Shown here one piece after another: positions 45,106 to 52,836 of a stretch of 64,000 nt of DNA. Source of the DNA: Sphingobacterium sp. (lineage in GTDB: Bacteria > Bacteroidota > Bacteroidia > Sphingobacteriales > Sphingobacteriaceae); contig JAITTY010000005.1 of NCBI GenBank assembly GCA_031286695.1, positions 186,001 to 250,000 of the forward strand, in the 5' to 3' direction. A model generated the notes under the pieces. The model searched no databases, was not told the origin of the DNA, and saw nothing but the letters and a program-made list of their open reading frames with translations. Both the position numbers and the translations under genes were made by a program. How positions within the stretch are numbered: position 1 is the stretch's first letter; each line of letters begins with the position of its first letter.

Positions 45106-48100
45106 TTAAAAACCAACATTTACACCCAAAGAAATCGTACGTTGGATGGGATAATTCTCATTGTTTTGATCAGACTCGGGATCCACAAAGTATTTCTTCG
45201 TATTGGAAAAGGTCAACAAGTTGGTCCCACTTGCAAATACGCGAAATTGTTTAAACTTGGTATTTTTCAACAGCTGTGCTTTCAAATCATAACCGAGTTG
45301 GAAATATTTGAGCCGAACGAAACGTGAAGGCAAAATCCAGAAATCGCTGTTCACGAAGTTATTGTTGCCATTTACACCTGTTGTCGATACTTGTCTAGGA
45401 AATAATGCATCCGTATTATCCGGGCGCCAATAGTCCTGTTGAAATCCGTAAATCAACATATTCTGCGCACTTGATCCCTGAATGATGCTACCCAGGTAAC
45501 GATCACGGTTGCCCGACCCCATCACAACTGCCGATAGACTCCAGGCCTTATAGCCTAGGTCAATGGTGGTACCATAATTAATCCGGGGAAATGAATTGTC
45601 GCCTACGCGAATTTGATCTGCCCCATCGATCTTACCATCGCCATTGAAATCCTCATAGCGTAAATCACCGGCGATCACATTGATCGAACTAATTCGGCGT
45701 GGACCATACAACAAGTCGGCATTATTTTGGTAAAAGCCCTGATTAAGGTATCCATTGATCACACCAACGTCGACAATTCCCGACTCGCGCATATAAGGGT
45801 TTTTCAAGGTAGCATCGTCCTCAGACGGTTTTCGCTCCCATAATTGATTGAAGTAAGTAAAATTGACCCCAAGCTTATACGTGAAATTGCCACTTCGATC
45901 GTTCCAGGTTAGGTTAAACTCGGCACCATGCCTACGGAAAGCTCCGGCATCAAAATTAATCGGCGGAAGGCCGATACCCAAGGTTGCCGCATAACGTGTG
46001 TCGGCAACCACATAACCTGTCGTGCGCTTATAGAAGTAATCAAAAGAGCCCGTCAGCCGGTTGCTTAGCGATGCAAAATCCAACCCAAAATTTCGCTCCC
46101 GAATGCTATACCATGAAAAATTGGTACTTGGTAAGCTCGCTGGCTCAGAAGAACCCTGCACTGTTTTATCGTCAATCACCCAGGCATTGGCATTTATGCC
46201 ATACCCCGGTACGTACGTAAAAGGTGAAATCCCTTCGGCGCTTCCCACCAGACCATAAGAGCCCCGAAGACGGAGGTAATTCAGAATATTACGATCGCGC
46301 AGCGTTTGAAAAAAGGATTCTTCCGAAATGGCGTAACCACCTGACAAGGCATAAAAGGTACCCCATTGCCGTTGTTTTGGAAAGAGATCAAGGCCATCGT
46401 AACGGAGCGATCCGTCGATAAAATATTTGGATTTATAATTGTAAGATAGGCGCCCTACGTAGCCCGCCCGGCCACTTTCTGACTCCGACCCATTCGCCAA
46501 TTGATTGACTGTTGGTCCTGCGATAAATTGATCAAATAAGATTTGATACTGTTGTCTTGTTGCAGAAATTGAACTACTTAAGTTTTTCGCCTGCTCATAA
46601 ACCCCAGTAAAATCAATGGAGTGATCGCCAAATTTCTTGTTATAAAGTAAATAACCCTGTAATAATAATGTGCTGCCATCGCCTCGGGTTGCACTTAAAT
46701 TAGGCGGATTACCTAAGATTGGTGTTGTACTATTATTTGCATAGGACGGGGCTGTTAAATTCCATAATTTGTTTTTCGAATTCCACATATTATAATTCCC
46801 ATTTGCCTTTAAAGTCAATCCATCCAGAAATGGAGCATCGTATTCAAATGACAGCACACTATTGAATATGCGCGAGTTCGACTTGTTGTATCCCGAAGCG
46901 TCCGACAGTTCGACAGCGGGGTTATCGGTTGTATTAGCGGAAGGCAGACCAAATTCATTATAAGCCAGCTGAGAAGATCGTTTTTGCTGTATGTGCTGAT
47001 AGAACGCCGCATAGGATGATGCCGTTGATGAGCTTGGAAGGCTATTCTCTTCAATATAGCCATCTAATCCAGCAGAAACTTTTAAGTGAACTTCTTTAAA
47101 ATTGCTGACCGTATTTAGACGATACGTAATACGTCGGTTCTTATTATTGTCTGTGCGTAGGTTACTATTCTGATTGTAGTAAGATCCCGAAGCATAATAG
47201 GTTAGGCGTTCACTCCCCGACGTAATAGCCAGATCATGCCGTTGTTCAGTGGCATAATCCCGTAATCCAACCTTTTGCCAATCTGTATTGGGGTATTCAA
47301 AAGGTTTCTCCTGTGTCCGATAATATTCCAATATATTATCGGGAGTCGGCTGTTGTAGCCCTTCAAATTTATACACCTCATTAATTGCTTTGAGGTTATC
47401 ATAAGAATTCAGCTTTTTAGGAAAAATAGTCGGTTGGGAAAAGGTTTGATTGAAGGTGTAATTGATATCCATGGCCCCGTTCTTTCCTCTTTTTGTGGTG
47501 ACCAAAATAACACCGTTACCACCTTGTGCACCATAAAGTGCCGTAGCCGCTGCATCCTTTAAGACCGAGTAGTTTTCAATATCATTGGGATTTATATTTA
47601 AAAAGTCATTTTGTGAACGGATGACGTTATCAATAACATACAATGGTGTGCCGGCTCCGCGAATGGAGACCGAACTTTTAGCTCCGGGTGCACCTGAACT
47701 GCTGGTTACAATGACCCCTTGGATACGACCTGCGATTCCGTCGTTGATAGACTGCACCGGTATTTTGGCTACATTTCCGATATCCAGTGTACTTACCGCA
47801 CTATTGATATTACGTTTACTGCTTTGACCGTATCCTACAACGACAACTTCGTCCAGGGCAGCGACATCCTTCAACAAACGAATGTCCAATACCTCGCCAT
47901 CGGAAACGACTTCCTGACCTACATATCCGAGCATCTTTATGGTAAGAGTAGCTCCAGCCTTGCTATCTTTCAGTATAAACTCTCCAGTAGCATCGGTTGT
48001 CGTACCATTTCTCGTCCCTTTCTCCACCACGGTAACTCCGGCCAATGGATTACCGTCCTGATCCAGAACTTTTCCTTTCACAGGACGTTGTTGGACCAAA

Positions 48101-48492
48101 GCACTTGTTTTCGGAAATAAGGTGATCATATGTGCATTGATCTTATAGTCGATTGGCAAGCGTCGGCTCAGGCTTTCCAGGGCTTGTTCGAGCTCCATGT
48201 TTTCCAATTTAACATCCAGTTTACCCAGTTTTTCAACAAAATCGATGTTGTAAAACATATCGTACTTTGACTGTTCACCGATATGATCCAAGACCTCCTT
48301 TAAGGTCGCACTTTTCAGATTGAGATTGATTTTTTGCGCATATACCGCAGCATATGCATTCAATGTTCCCATCGCTGTCAATAAGACAATTAGTTTCATA
48401 AGCAGGATACCGTAAATCAGGGGTCTACGTTTGATTTTTTTTAATCGATAGACGAGGCAATACAATTCCTTGTATTGAACTTTAAAATTCAT
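45106..48492 (-). CDS. SusC-type TonB-dependent receptor with STN domain (GH109/GH110 locus)
   Basis: 1128 residues. Signal anchor-like region (about 25-52), STN domain (about 55-125, ATLKEVLDHIGEQSKYDMFY), carboxypeptidase-regulatory-like domain (about 138-210, GKVLDQDGNPLAGVTVVEKG), plug starting LDEVVVVGYGQSSKRNINSAV with PLYVIDNVI and IENYSVLKDAAATALYGAQG, and barrel ending RTISLGVNVGF. The STN domain links it to the FecR at 48617. It is the uptake channel of the putative blood-group/mucin glycan operon. A plus-strand promoter-like sequence overlaps its start codon (see 48470-48499). Confidence 0.96.
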   Translation of the reverse strand: MNFKVQYKELYCLVYRLKKIKRRPLIYGILLMKLIVLLTAMGTLNAYAAVYAQKINLNLKSATLKEVLDHIGEQSKYDMFYNIDFVEKLGKLDVKLENMELEQALESLSRRLPIDYKINAHMITLFPKTSALVQQRPVKGKVLDQDGNPLAGVTVVEKGTRNGTTTDATGEFILKDSKAGATLTIKMLGYVGQEVVSDGEVLDIRLLKDVAALDEVVVVGYGQSSKRNINSAVSTLDIGNVAKIPVQSINDGIAGRIQGVIVTSSSGAPGAKSSVSIRGAGTPLYVIDNVIRSQNDFLNINPNDIENYSVLKDAAATALYGAQGGNGVILVTTKRGKNGAMDINYTFNQTFSQPTIFPKKLNSYDNLKAINEVYKFEGLQQPTPDNILEYYRTQEKPFEYPNTDWQKVGLRDYATEQRHDLAITSGSERLTYYASGSYYNQNSNLRTDNNKNRRITYRLNTVSNFKEVHLKVSAGLDGYIEENSLPSSSTASSYAAFYQHIQQKRSSQLAYNEFGLPSANTTDNPAVELSDASGYNKSNSRIFNSVLSFEYDAPFLDGLTLKANGNYNMWNSKNKLWNLTAPSYANNSTTPILGNPPNLSATRGDGSTLLLQGYLLYNKKFGDHSIDFTGVYEQAKNLSSSISATRQQYQILFDQFIAGPTVNQLANGSESESGRAGYVGRLSYNYKSKYFIDGSLRYDGLDLFPKQRQWGTFYALSGGYAISEESFFQTLRDRNILNYLRLRGSYGLVGSAEGISPFTYVPGYGINANAWVIDDKTVQGSSEPASLPSTNFSWYSIRERNFGLDFASLSNRLTGSFDYFYKRTTGYVVADTRYAATLGIGLPPINFDAGAFRRHGAEFNLTWNDRSGNFTYKLGVNFTYFNQLWERKPSEDDATLKNPYMRESGIVDVGVINGYLNQGFYQNNADLLYGPRRISSINVIAGDLRYEDFNGDGKIDGADQIRVGDNSFPRINYGTTIDLGYKAWSLSAVVMGSGNRDRYLGSIIQGSSAQNMLIYGFQQDYWRPDNTDALFPRQVSTTGVNGNNNFVNSDFWILPSRFVRLKYFQLGYDLKAQLLKNTKFKQFRVFASGTNLLTFSNTKKYFVDPESDQNNENYPIQRTISLGVNVGF

Positions 48493-48499
48493 ACTTTTG
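48470..48499 (+). promoter_or_regulatory. Candidate antisense promoter over the SusC start
   Basis: TTG (48470-48472), a 19-base spacer, then TACTTTTG (48492-48499), an exact TAnnTTTG -7 box. It is on the strand opposite to SusC and overlaps the first base of its start codon. No plus-strand gene follows; instead there is a stem-loop with a T-run 45-80 bases downstream. Confidence 0.5.
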
Positions 48500-48504
48500 T
48501 CATG

Positions 48505-48581
48505 TTAGGTTCTTAGAAAATTTGTTTTTTACTCCTAGCAACGATCGGATGTGCTGGTACCACGTCCGATTTTGCTTTTTT
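48505..48581 (+). ncRNA. Candidate cis-antisense small RNA between SusC and FecR genes
   Basis: Bounded by the promoter at 48470-48499 and by the stem ATCGGA-t-GTG...CAC-g-TCCGAT (48544-48570) followed by TTTT-GC-TTTTTT (48570-48581) on the plus strand, an intrinsic terminator. The predicted RNA is about 77 nt, complementary to the leader of the SusC mRNA. This is the same arrangement as at 31290-31368 and 52742-52828, and that of DonS-type antisense RNAs in Bacteroides. The 5' end is an estimate (about 6 bases after the -7 box). Confidence 0.5.
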
Positions 48582-48616
48582 CTCAGCTTGGTTTCTCTTT
48601 GTTTCTCATAAATTTA

Positions 48617-49810
48617 TTATTGAATGGTTATTAGGTTATCCTTTTTGTATAATTTGATATTTGCGGTCTGGTTAATCAATTCGATAATCTGATCCAATGC
48701 AAAATCCTGTGGAATGGTACCCTGAAACCGTAGATCCGGTATTTTATCCCCATCGATCAGGATATCAAAATCATGCGACAGATCGCGTAAAATAGTCTTT
48801 AATGCAACGCCATTATAGTATCGGCGCCCTGTGATCCAACCCCTGATCTCCTTGTCATTTTTTATTTCCACTTTTTCATTGACAGGACGATCTTTTGCCA
48901 GTACGATTTTCTTTCCTGGAGTTAAGAAATCTGCTTTGCCGTAGCTATCCCCATGCCGTTTGCGTACCGATACCTTTCCTTCAAATAGCGCCGTACTCAC
49001 CAGGTTTTCGTCCGGATACTCGCGAATATTGAATTTGGTACCATACACTTGCACAAGCTGCGTTGGTGTTTTGACGAAAAAAGGCTTTTGTGGGTTATGC
49101 GCTACTTCGAAATACCCTTCCCCTACAAGTTCAGTTTTTCGTTCATGTGCATCAAATTCCATAGAAAATTTAAAACGTGATGTCGAGTTGAGCATCACCG
49201 AACTATGGTCGGCAAAGGATATTTGCATACGCTTTCCTTTGAAGACTTTCAGTTCAAGCAGTTCATGAACAATCTGCCCACGTCCAAGCCCTCTTATTTC
49301 AAGCTGGTTAGCGCTCTTTTGTACCAGTTGTACCTGATCTTTTTCCAGTAATACTTGTGGTGTCTTAATGTCCGAGGCCAGCAAGAGAACCTTACCGTTG
49401 GGTAAGGTCATTTGGGCCTGATGATCAATTGTCGTATTGACAAGCTTAGGCCCATTTTCCTGAAGGCTCTGCTCCTGCCATCTTTGCCAACCAAAAAATG
49501 CCGCTCCAACGAGCAGAATTCCTGCCGCTGCATAAGGTATCCATTTTAGGTAAACTGTTTTGGTTTTAGGAGGATATTGTGACAGCTCCTTCGCGAGCAT
49601 TTCATCCGTCTTATCAAAAGCAAGCTGCATCTGCTGCCTGAACACTTCGCTATGCAGATCTGCATCAAGCTCATGCTGCTGCATCAGATCAAGCAATAAG
49701 GATTCGTTCTTTTTGTCACGGACAAACTGAAAGAACAATTCCAGTTCCTCTGGCGTGCAGTTTCCCTTAAGGTATTTTTCAAATAACTCGTTAAAGTTTT
49801 CTTGGTTCAC
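48617..49810 (-). CDS. FecR-type anti-sigma factor
   Basis: 397 residues. Sigma-binding N-terminus (1-85, FNELFEKYLKGNCTPEELELF), one membrane segment (about 89-108, YAAAGILLVGAAFFGW), FecR domain (about 185-290, MQISFADHSSVMLNSTSRFKFS and VYGTKFNIREYPDENLVSTALFEG read as two parts), C-terminal DUF4974-like domain (about 330-397). It belongs to the sigma at 49862 and the SusC at 45106. The gap of 124 bases to SusC holds the candidate antisense RNA. Confidence 0.95.
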   Translation of the reverse strand: MNQENFNELFEKYLKGNCTPEELELFFQFVRDKKNESLLLDLMQQHELDADLHSEVFRQQMQLAFDKTDEMLAKELSQYPPKTKTVYLKWIPYAAAGILLVGAAFFGWQRWQEQSLQENGPKLVNTTIDHQAQMTLPNGKVLLLASDIKTPQVLLEKDQVQLVQKSANQLEIRGLGRGQIVHELLELKVFKGKRMQISFADHSSVMLNSTSRFKFSMEFDAHERKTELVGEGYFEVAHNPQKPFFVKTPTQLVQVYGTKFNIREYPDENLVSTALFEGKVSVRKRHGDSYGKADFLTPGKKIVLAKDRPVNEKVEIKNDKEIRGWITGRRYYNGVALKTILRDLSHDFDILIDGDKIPDLRFQGTIPQDFALDQIIELINQTANIKLYKKDNLITIQ

Positions 49811-49861
49811 TTGGTTTTCTATTGATTCTAAGGGCTAATACGAATCGTAAAGGAAAACCAA

Positions 49862-50449
49862 CTATTGAAAAATAAAAAAAAATAAAAAAAGATAGAAAAC
49901 GTCTGATTTCCAATTGTTTTTAATTATACTACTGGCTTTTACAATATGGTTATTGACGGTAGCCATTGAAATATTGAGCAGTTTGGCCACTTCCTGGTAG
50001 CTCCGTCCTTCCAGTTTACAAAGCACATACACTTGCCTACATTTTTCGGGAATCATGGCGAGGATATCTTCCAGGTGATCGCGAGCTTCTTTAAAACCGA
50101 TATTTTCCTCAATATTATTTGTAGACGATTTAGCGTAGTGCAATTTAAAAGTTTCGATCTTATTGCGGTCCGAAGCCACTTTTTTGAAGTAGTCGTACAC
50201 TAAATTTTGGGCAATAGTATAGAGGTAACTTCTAAAGGACTGATCTACATCGATCTGTTCGCGTTGCTTCCAGATCCGAATGAATATATCCTGGAATATT
50301 TCCTGACTCACTTCATGCGAACGCACCATTTTGAACACATAGCCGTAGAGCTGCGGACGGTAAAAGCCATAAAATAATTCGAAGGCTTTTTTATTTCCCT
50401 GAACTAATTCCAATAACCTTTCCTTTTCTTCCTCGATATTCATTATCAT
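49862..50449 (-). CDS. FecI-type ECF sigma factor of the GH109/GH110 locus
   Basis: 195 residues; Met1 or Met3 may be the start. Region 2: FELFYGFYRPQLYGYVFKMV and SQEIFQDIFIRIWKQR; region 4: RSYQEVAKLLNISMATVNNHIVKAS. The C-terminus is strikingly aromatic and hydrophobic (DVFYLFLFFFIFQ). It is divergent from another ECF sigma gene at 50827 with 377 bases between them. It should activate the whole operon down to GH110 once its receptor is loaded. A near match to the -7 box (TTTATTTG) lies upstream but without a clear -33 box. Confidence 0.95.
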   Translation of the reverse strand: MIMNIEEEKERLLELVQGNKKAFELFYGFYRPQLYGYVFKMVRSHEVSQEIFQDIFIRIWKQREQIDVDQSFRSYLYTIAQNLVYDYFKKVASDRNKIETFKLHYAKSSTNNIEENIGFKEARDHLEDILAMIPEKCRQVYVLCKLEGRSYQEVAKLLNISMATVNNHIVKASSIIKNNWKSDVFYLFLFFFIFQ

Positions 50450-50616
50450 CTATGCTTAGCGAACGTTTGGCACTTCCATCAGATCGATTTCAGATTGCAA
50501 GCCAATTGATTTATAATTGTAAAATTCGGACTAATATATTAAAAGTAGCACAAATAAACATGTATAATAATGGAAAAACCATGTAAAATATAATGGAAGC
50601 TCCGATCGAAGAGCGC

Positions 50617-50742
50617 ATCTTGCTTGCTGCCGGCAATATCCATTGCGGGAGCTCGGCAATGTCGGCAGCAGGAAATCGGCACCATTAGCTGAAGGGCTCG
50701 CCCGTATTGTAGGAAGTCAACAACATCGTCTGCGGGAGCTCG
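50617..50742. repeat. GC-rich block with direct and inverted repeats
   Basis: TGCGGGAGCTCG occurs twice as a direct repeat (50644-50655 and 50731-50742). Around the first copy TGCTGCCG and CGGCAGCA form an inverted repeat, with GCAAT/ATTGC nested inside. The block is clearly richer in G and C than the flanks. It may be a structured RNA, a REP-like element or a remnant of transferred DNA; the sequence alone does not decide. Confidence 0.45.
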
Positions 50743-50746
50743 CTAA

Positions 50747-50775
50747 ACGAATATTAATAATTTATTAATATTCGT
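50747..50775. repeat. Palindrome, candidate operator
   Basis: ACGAATATTAATAA (50747-50760) pairs perfectly with TTATTAATATTCGT (50762-50775) around a single T. It ends 26 bases upstream of the -7 box TACATTTG (50802-50809) of the sigma gene, roughly where the -33 region should be, so a bound dimer would block or replace RNA polymerase contact. As an RNA it would have almost no loop, so a DNA-binding role is more likely. Confidence 0.55.
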
Positions 50776-50826
50776 AAAACGCTCAGGTTTAATTGCCTAT
50801 TTACATTTGGTCTTTGCTTAACTAGA

Positions 50827-51435
50827 ATGGCTAATTGTGAATTGAAAACGCTTTCGGATCAGGAACTGGTGGAATTGGTCCAAATGAAAGACCATAAAGC
50901 AGCATTTTCCGAACTTTATAACCGCTATTGGGAACCTTTGATCAATCATGCCGGTAAAAGGACAGGCTCCTTGGCTACGGCCGAAGAGATCGTACAAGAT
51001 GTTTTTGTCGATTTTTATTTGCGGCGGAAGGAGATCACGCTCAGCCATTCCCTTGCGGCCTATTTAAAAACGGCGATTAAATTTCAGGTCTTTAAAACCT
51101 ACCGGGCGCAACAGGTCCAGGATAAATATATCCAAACCGCAGCACACATCGGGTATACCGCTCCGATTCAGCCCGATAATATACTCGAAGCCAAGCAAAT
51201 CCATGCAGAGATTATCCAGATCACCGAAAAAATGCCCGCCACCTGCAAAGAGGTTTTTCTATTGAGCCGCTTCGAAAAACGTTCCAATCAGGATATCGCC
51301 GACCAGCTCAACATTTCGGTGGCCATGGTGCGCAAGCACATCACAAAATCCATGAAGATAATGCGCACGGAAATCAAAGAACATCAAATGGATATTTTCT
51401 ACTTGGTCCTGCTGCTGTATACACACAAAAATTAG
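50827..51435 (+). CDS. FecI-type ECF sigma factor
   Basis: 202 residues. Region 2: FSELYNRYWEPLINHAGKRT and AEEIVQDVFVDFYLRR; region 4: RSNQDIADQLNISVAMVRKHITKSMKIM. TACATTTG at 50802-50809 is a perfect -7 box but no -33 TTTG lies 19-21 bases upstream; a palindrome is close to that place. The gene begins the operon with FecR (51511), a TonB-dependent receptor and two lipoproteins. Confidence 0.95.
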   Translation: MANCELKTLSDQELVELVQMKDHKAAFSELYNRYWEPLINHAGKRTGSLATAEEIVQDVFVDFYLRRKEITLSHSLAAYLKTAIKFQVFKTYRAQQVQDKYIQTAAHIGYTAPIQPDNILEAKQIHAEIIQITEKMPATCKEVFLLSRFEKRSNQDIADQLNISVAMVRKHITKSMKIMRTEIKEHQMDIFYLVLLLYTHKN

Positions 51436-51510
51436 GGAAAAGTATTTTTTTTCAAATTTCCATTCCCGCTTTTGCAGACTTCGGGTACTCCTTAGTATAA
51501 AGCACAGGAA

Positions 51511-52671
51511 ATGGACGATCAACAGCTACTTGATATACTCGCTAAATACGAAGCCGGAACAATAACGGAGGACGAGCTCCAGGTTCTTGAAGAATGGTAC
51601 GCTTCCTTTGAAGCCAATCCAGATCTCATCGACAGTTTAAGCGCCGAAGAGCGTTTATTCCGGAAAAGCCAACTGCAGGAAAAGATCTTCGATCAGATCG
51701 ACGCGGAGACATCCGCATCGACCGAACGACCAAAGAAGCTGTCCTTCCTGCATTCAGGAAACAGGCTATGGCAAGCAGCGGCCTCCCTCGTCTTCCTTTG
51801 TGCCGTCTCGTTTTACATCTTCAAGCAGCAGGCTGACCAGTCACCGACCCCTGCTGAAAAGCAAAGCAGCAGCATTCATCCCGCTACGGATAAAGCCATC
51901 TTAACCCTAGGCAATGGTAAAAAAATCATGCTGGATGAGTCCAAAAATGGCGAACTCAGTACCGAGGGAAACATTCATATCAACAAACTGAAACCCGGTA
52001 ATCTGGTTTATACGGCCGGTAAGAACATCGACAAGGTACCTATCAATACACTTGCTACCCCGCGGGGTGGTCGCTACCAACTGACATTGGCCGACGGTAC
52101 GCAAGTCTGGCTCAATGCACAATCGTCAATCAGCTACCCTTCAGCCTTCCGGGGTTCTTCGCGCGAGGTCACCATCAGCGGTGAGGTATATTTTGAAGTG
52201 GCACACAATGCGGCCATGCCTTTCCGGGTACGCTCCGAAAATCAACTGATCGAAGTACTGGGAACTCATTTTAACGTCAATACCTACAAAGCCAAATCCA
52301 GGACCAAAACCACCCTCTTGAGTGGTTCCATCGCGTTGACCAATGTCCATCGGCGCGTTATCCTCAAGCCCGGTGAACAGGGTATTGTAACGGGAGAATC
52401 CATGTCCATCAAAAATGTGGACCCCGCGGAGGTCATCGCCTGGAAAGAGGGCTACTTTGACTTTACAGATGCCGATATCGGCAGCGTTGTGGACGAGCTC
52501 GGCCGCTGGTACAATGTGGATATCCAGTATCAGGGTGCCGCAACAAGCGAAACCTTTACCGGAAGAATCCCACGGTCCTGGCCTTTTGAAAAAGTACTGA
52601 ATTTATTGAAAACGTTTAAAAGCATCCAGATAGAGATGCAAGGAAGGAGGCTTATCGTAGAAACAAAGTAA
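51511..52671 (+). CDS. FecR-type anti-sigma factor
   Basis: 386 residues. N-terminal sigma-binding part (1-80, LLDILAKYEAGTITEDELQVL), one membrane segment (about 89-106), FecR domain (about 185-285, YQLTLADGTQVWLNAQSSISYPS and VLGTHFNVNTYKAK), C-terminal DUF4974-like domain (about 315-386, DFTDADIGSVVDELGRWYNV). It pairs with the sigma at 50827 and the STN-bearing receptor at 52837. The 165-base gap to the receptor contains two stem-loops. Confidence 0.96.
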   Translation: MDDQQLLDILAKYEAGTITEDELQVLEEWYASFEANPDLIDSLSAEERLFRKSQLQEKIFDQIDAETSASTERPKKLSFLHSGNRLWQAAASLVFLCAVSFYIFKQQADQSPTPAEKQSSSIHPATDKAILTLGNGKKIMLDESKNGELSTEGNIHINKLKPGNLVYTAGKNIDKVPINTLATPRGGRYQLTLADGTQVWLNAQSSISYPSAFRGSSREVTISGEVYFEVAHNAAMPFRVRSENQLIEVLGTHFNVNTYKAKSRTKTTLLSGSIALTNVHRRVILKPGEQGIVTGESMSIKNVDPAEVIAWKEGYFDFTDADIGSVVDELGRWYNVDIQYQGAATSETFTGRIPRSWPFEKVLNLLKTFKSIQIEMQGRRLIVETK

Positions 52672-52687
52672 GACTAGGACTAACATC

Positions 52688-52710
52688 GGTGACTGTCGTA
52701 GCACAGTACC
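52688..52710 (+). other. Stem-loop downstream of FecR
   Basis: GGT-g-ACTGT pairs with ACAGTACC (52703-52710) around a six-base loop, eight pairs with one bulged G. No T-run follows. It lies 17 bases after the FecR stop and upstream of the stronger A-tract stem-loop at 52742-52775. It may help to stabilise the 3' end of the upstream part of the message. Confidence 0.45.
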
Positions 52711-52741
52711 TAATATAAAATTATACCGCATGCCCAATTCC

Positions 52742-52828
52742 AAAAAAAGCCAATAGTGGTCGCAACACTACTGGCCAATAACTGGAATAGGCCAATGAAT
52801 TTCTCGATCCAATTAACACATATTTCAG
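52742..52828 (-). ncRNA. Candidate cis-antisense small RNA over the receptor leader
   Basis: On the minus strand TACATTTG (52841-52834) is a perfect -7 box overlapping the receptor ATG; a -33 TTTG at the normal distance is missing. Downstream on the same strand the stem GCCAGTAGTG...CACTATTGGC (52775-52749, nine pairs plus one mismatch, seven-base loop) is followed by U7 (52748-52742). The predicted RNA is about 87 nt. It is the third case in this window of the same arrangement, here with a receptor that has no SusD. Confidence 0.4.
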
Positions 52829-52836
52829 CTTAACAA

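Larger units (their letters stand above)
50450..50826. other. Intergenic region between divergent sigma genes, 377 bases
   Basis: AT-rich at both ends, with a GC-richer, repeat-rich block (about 50590-50745), a 14-base-arm palindrome (50747-50775) and a -7 box TACATTTG (50802-50809) 17 bases before the plus-strand sigma gene. I see no open reading frame that looks coding. It must contain promoters for both sigma operons. Confidence 0.6.
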
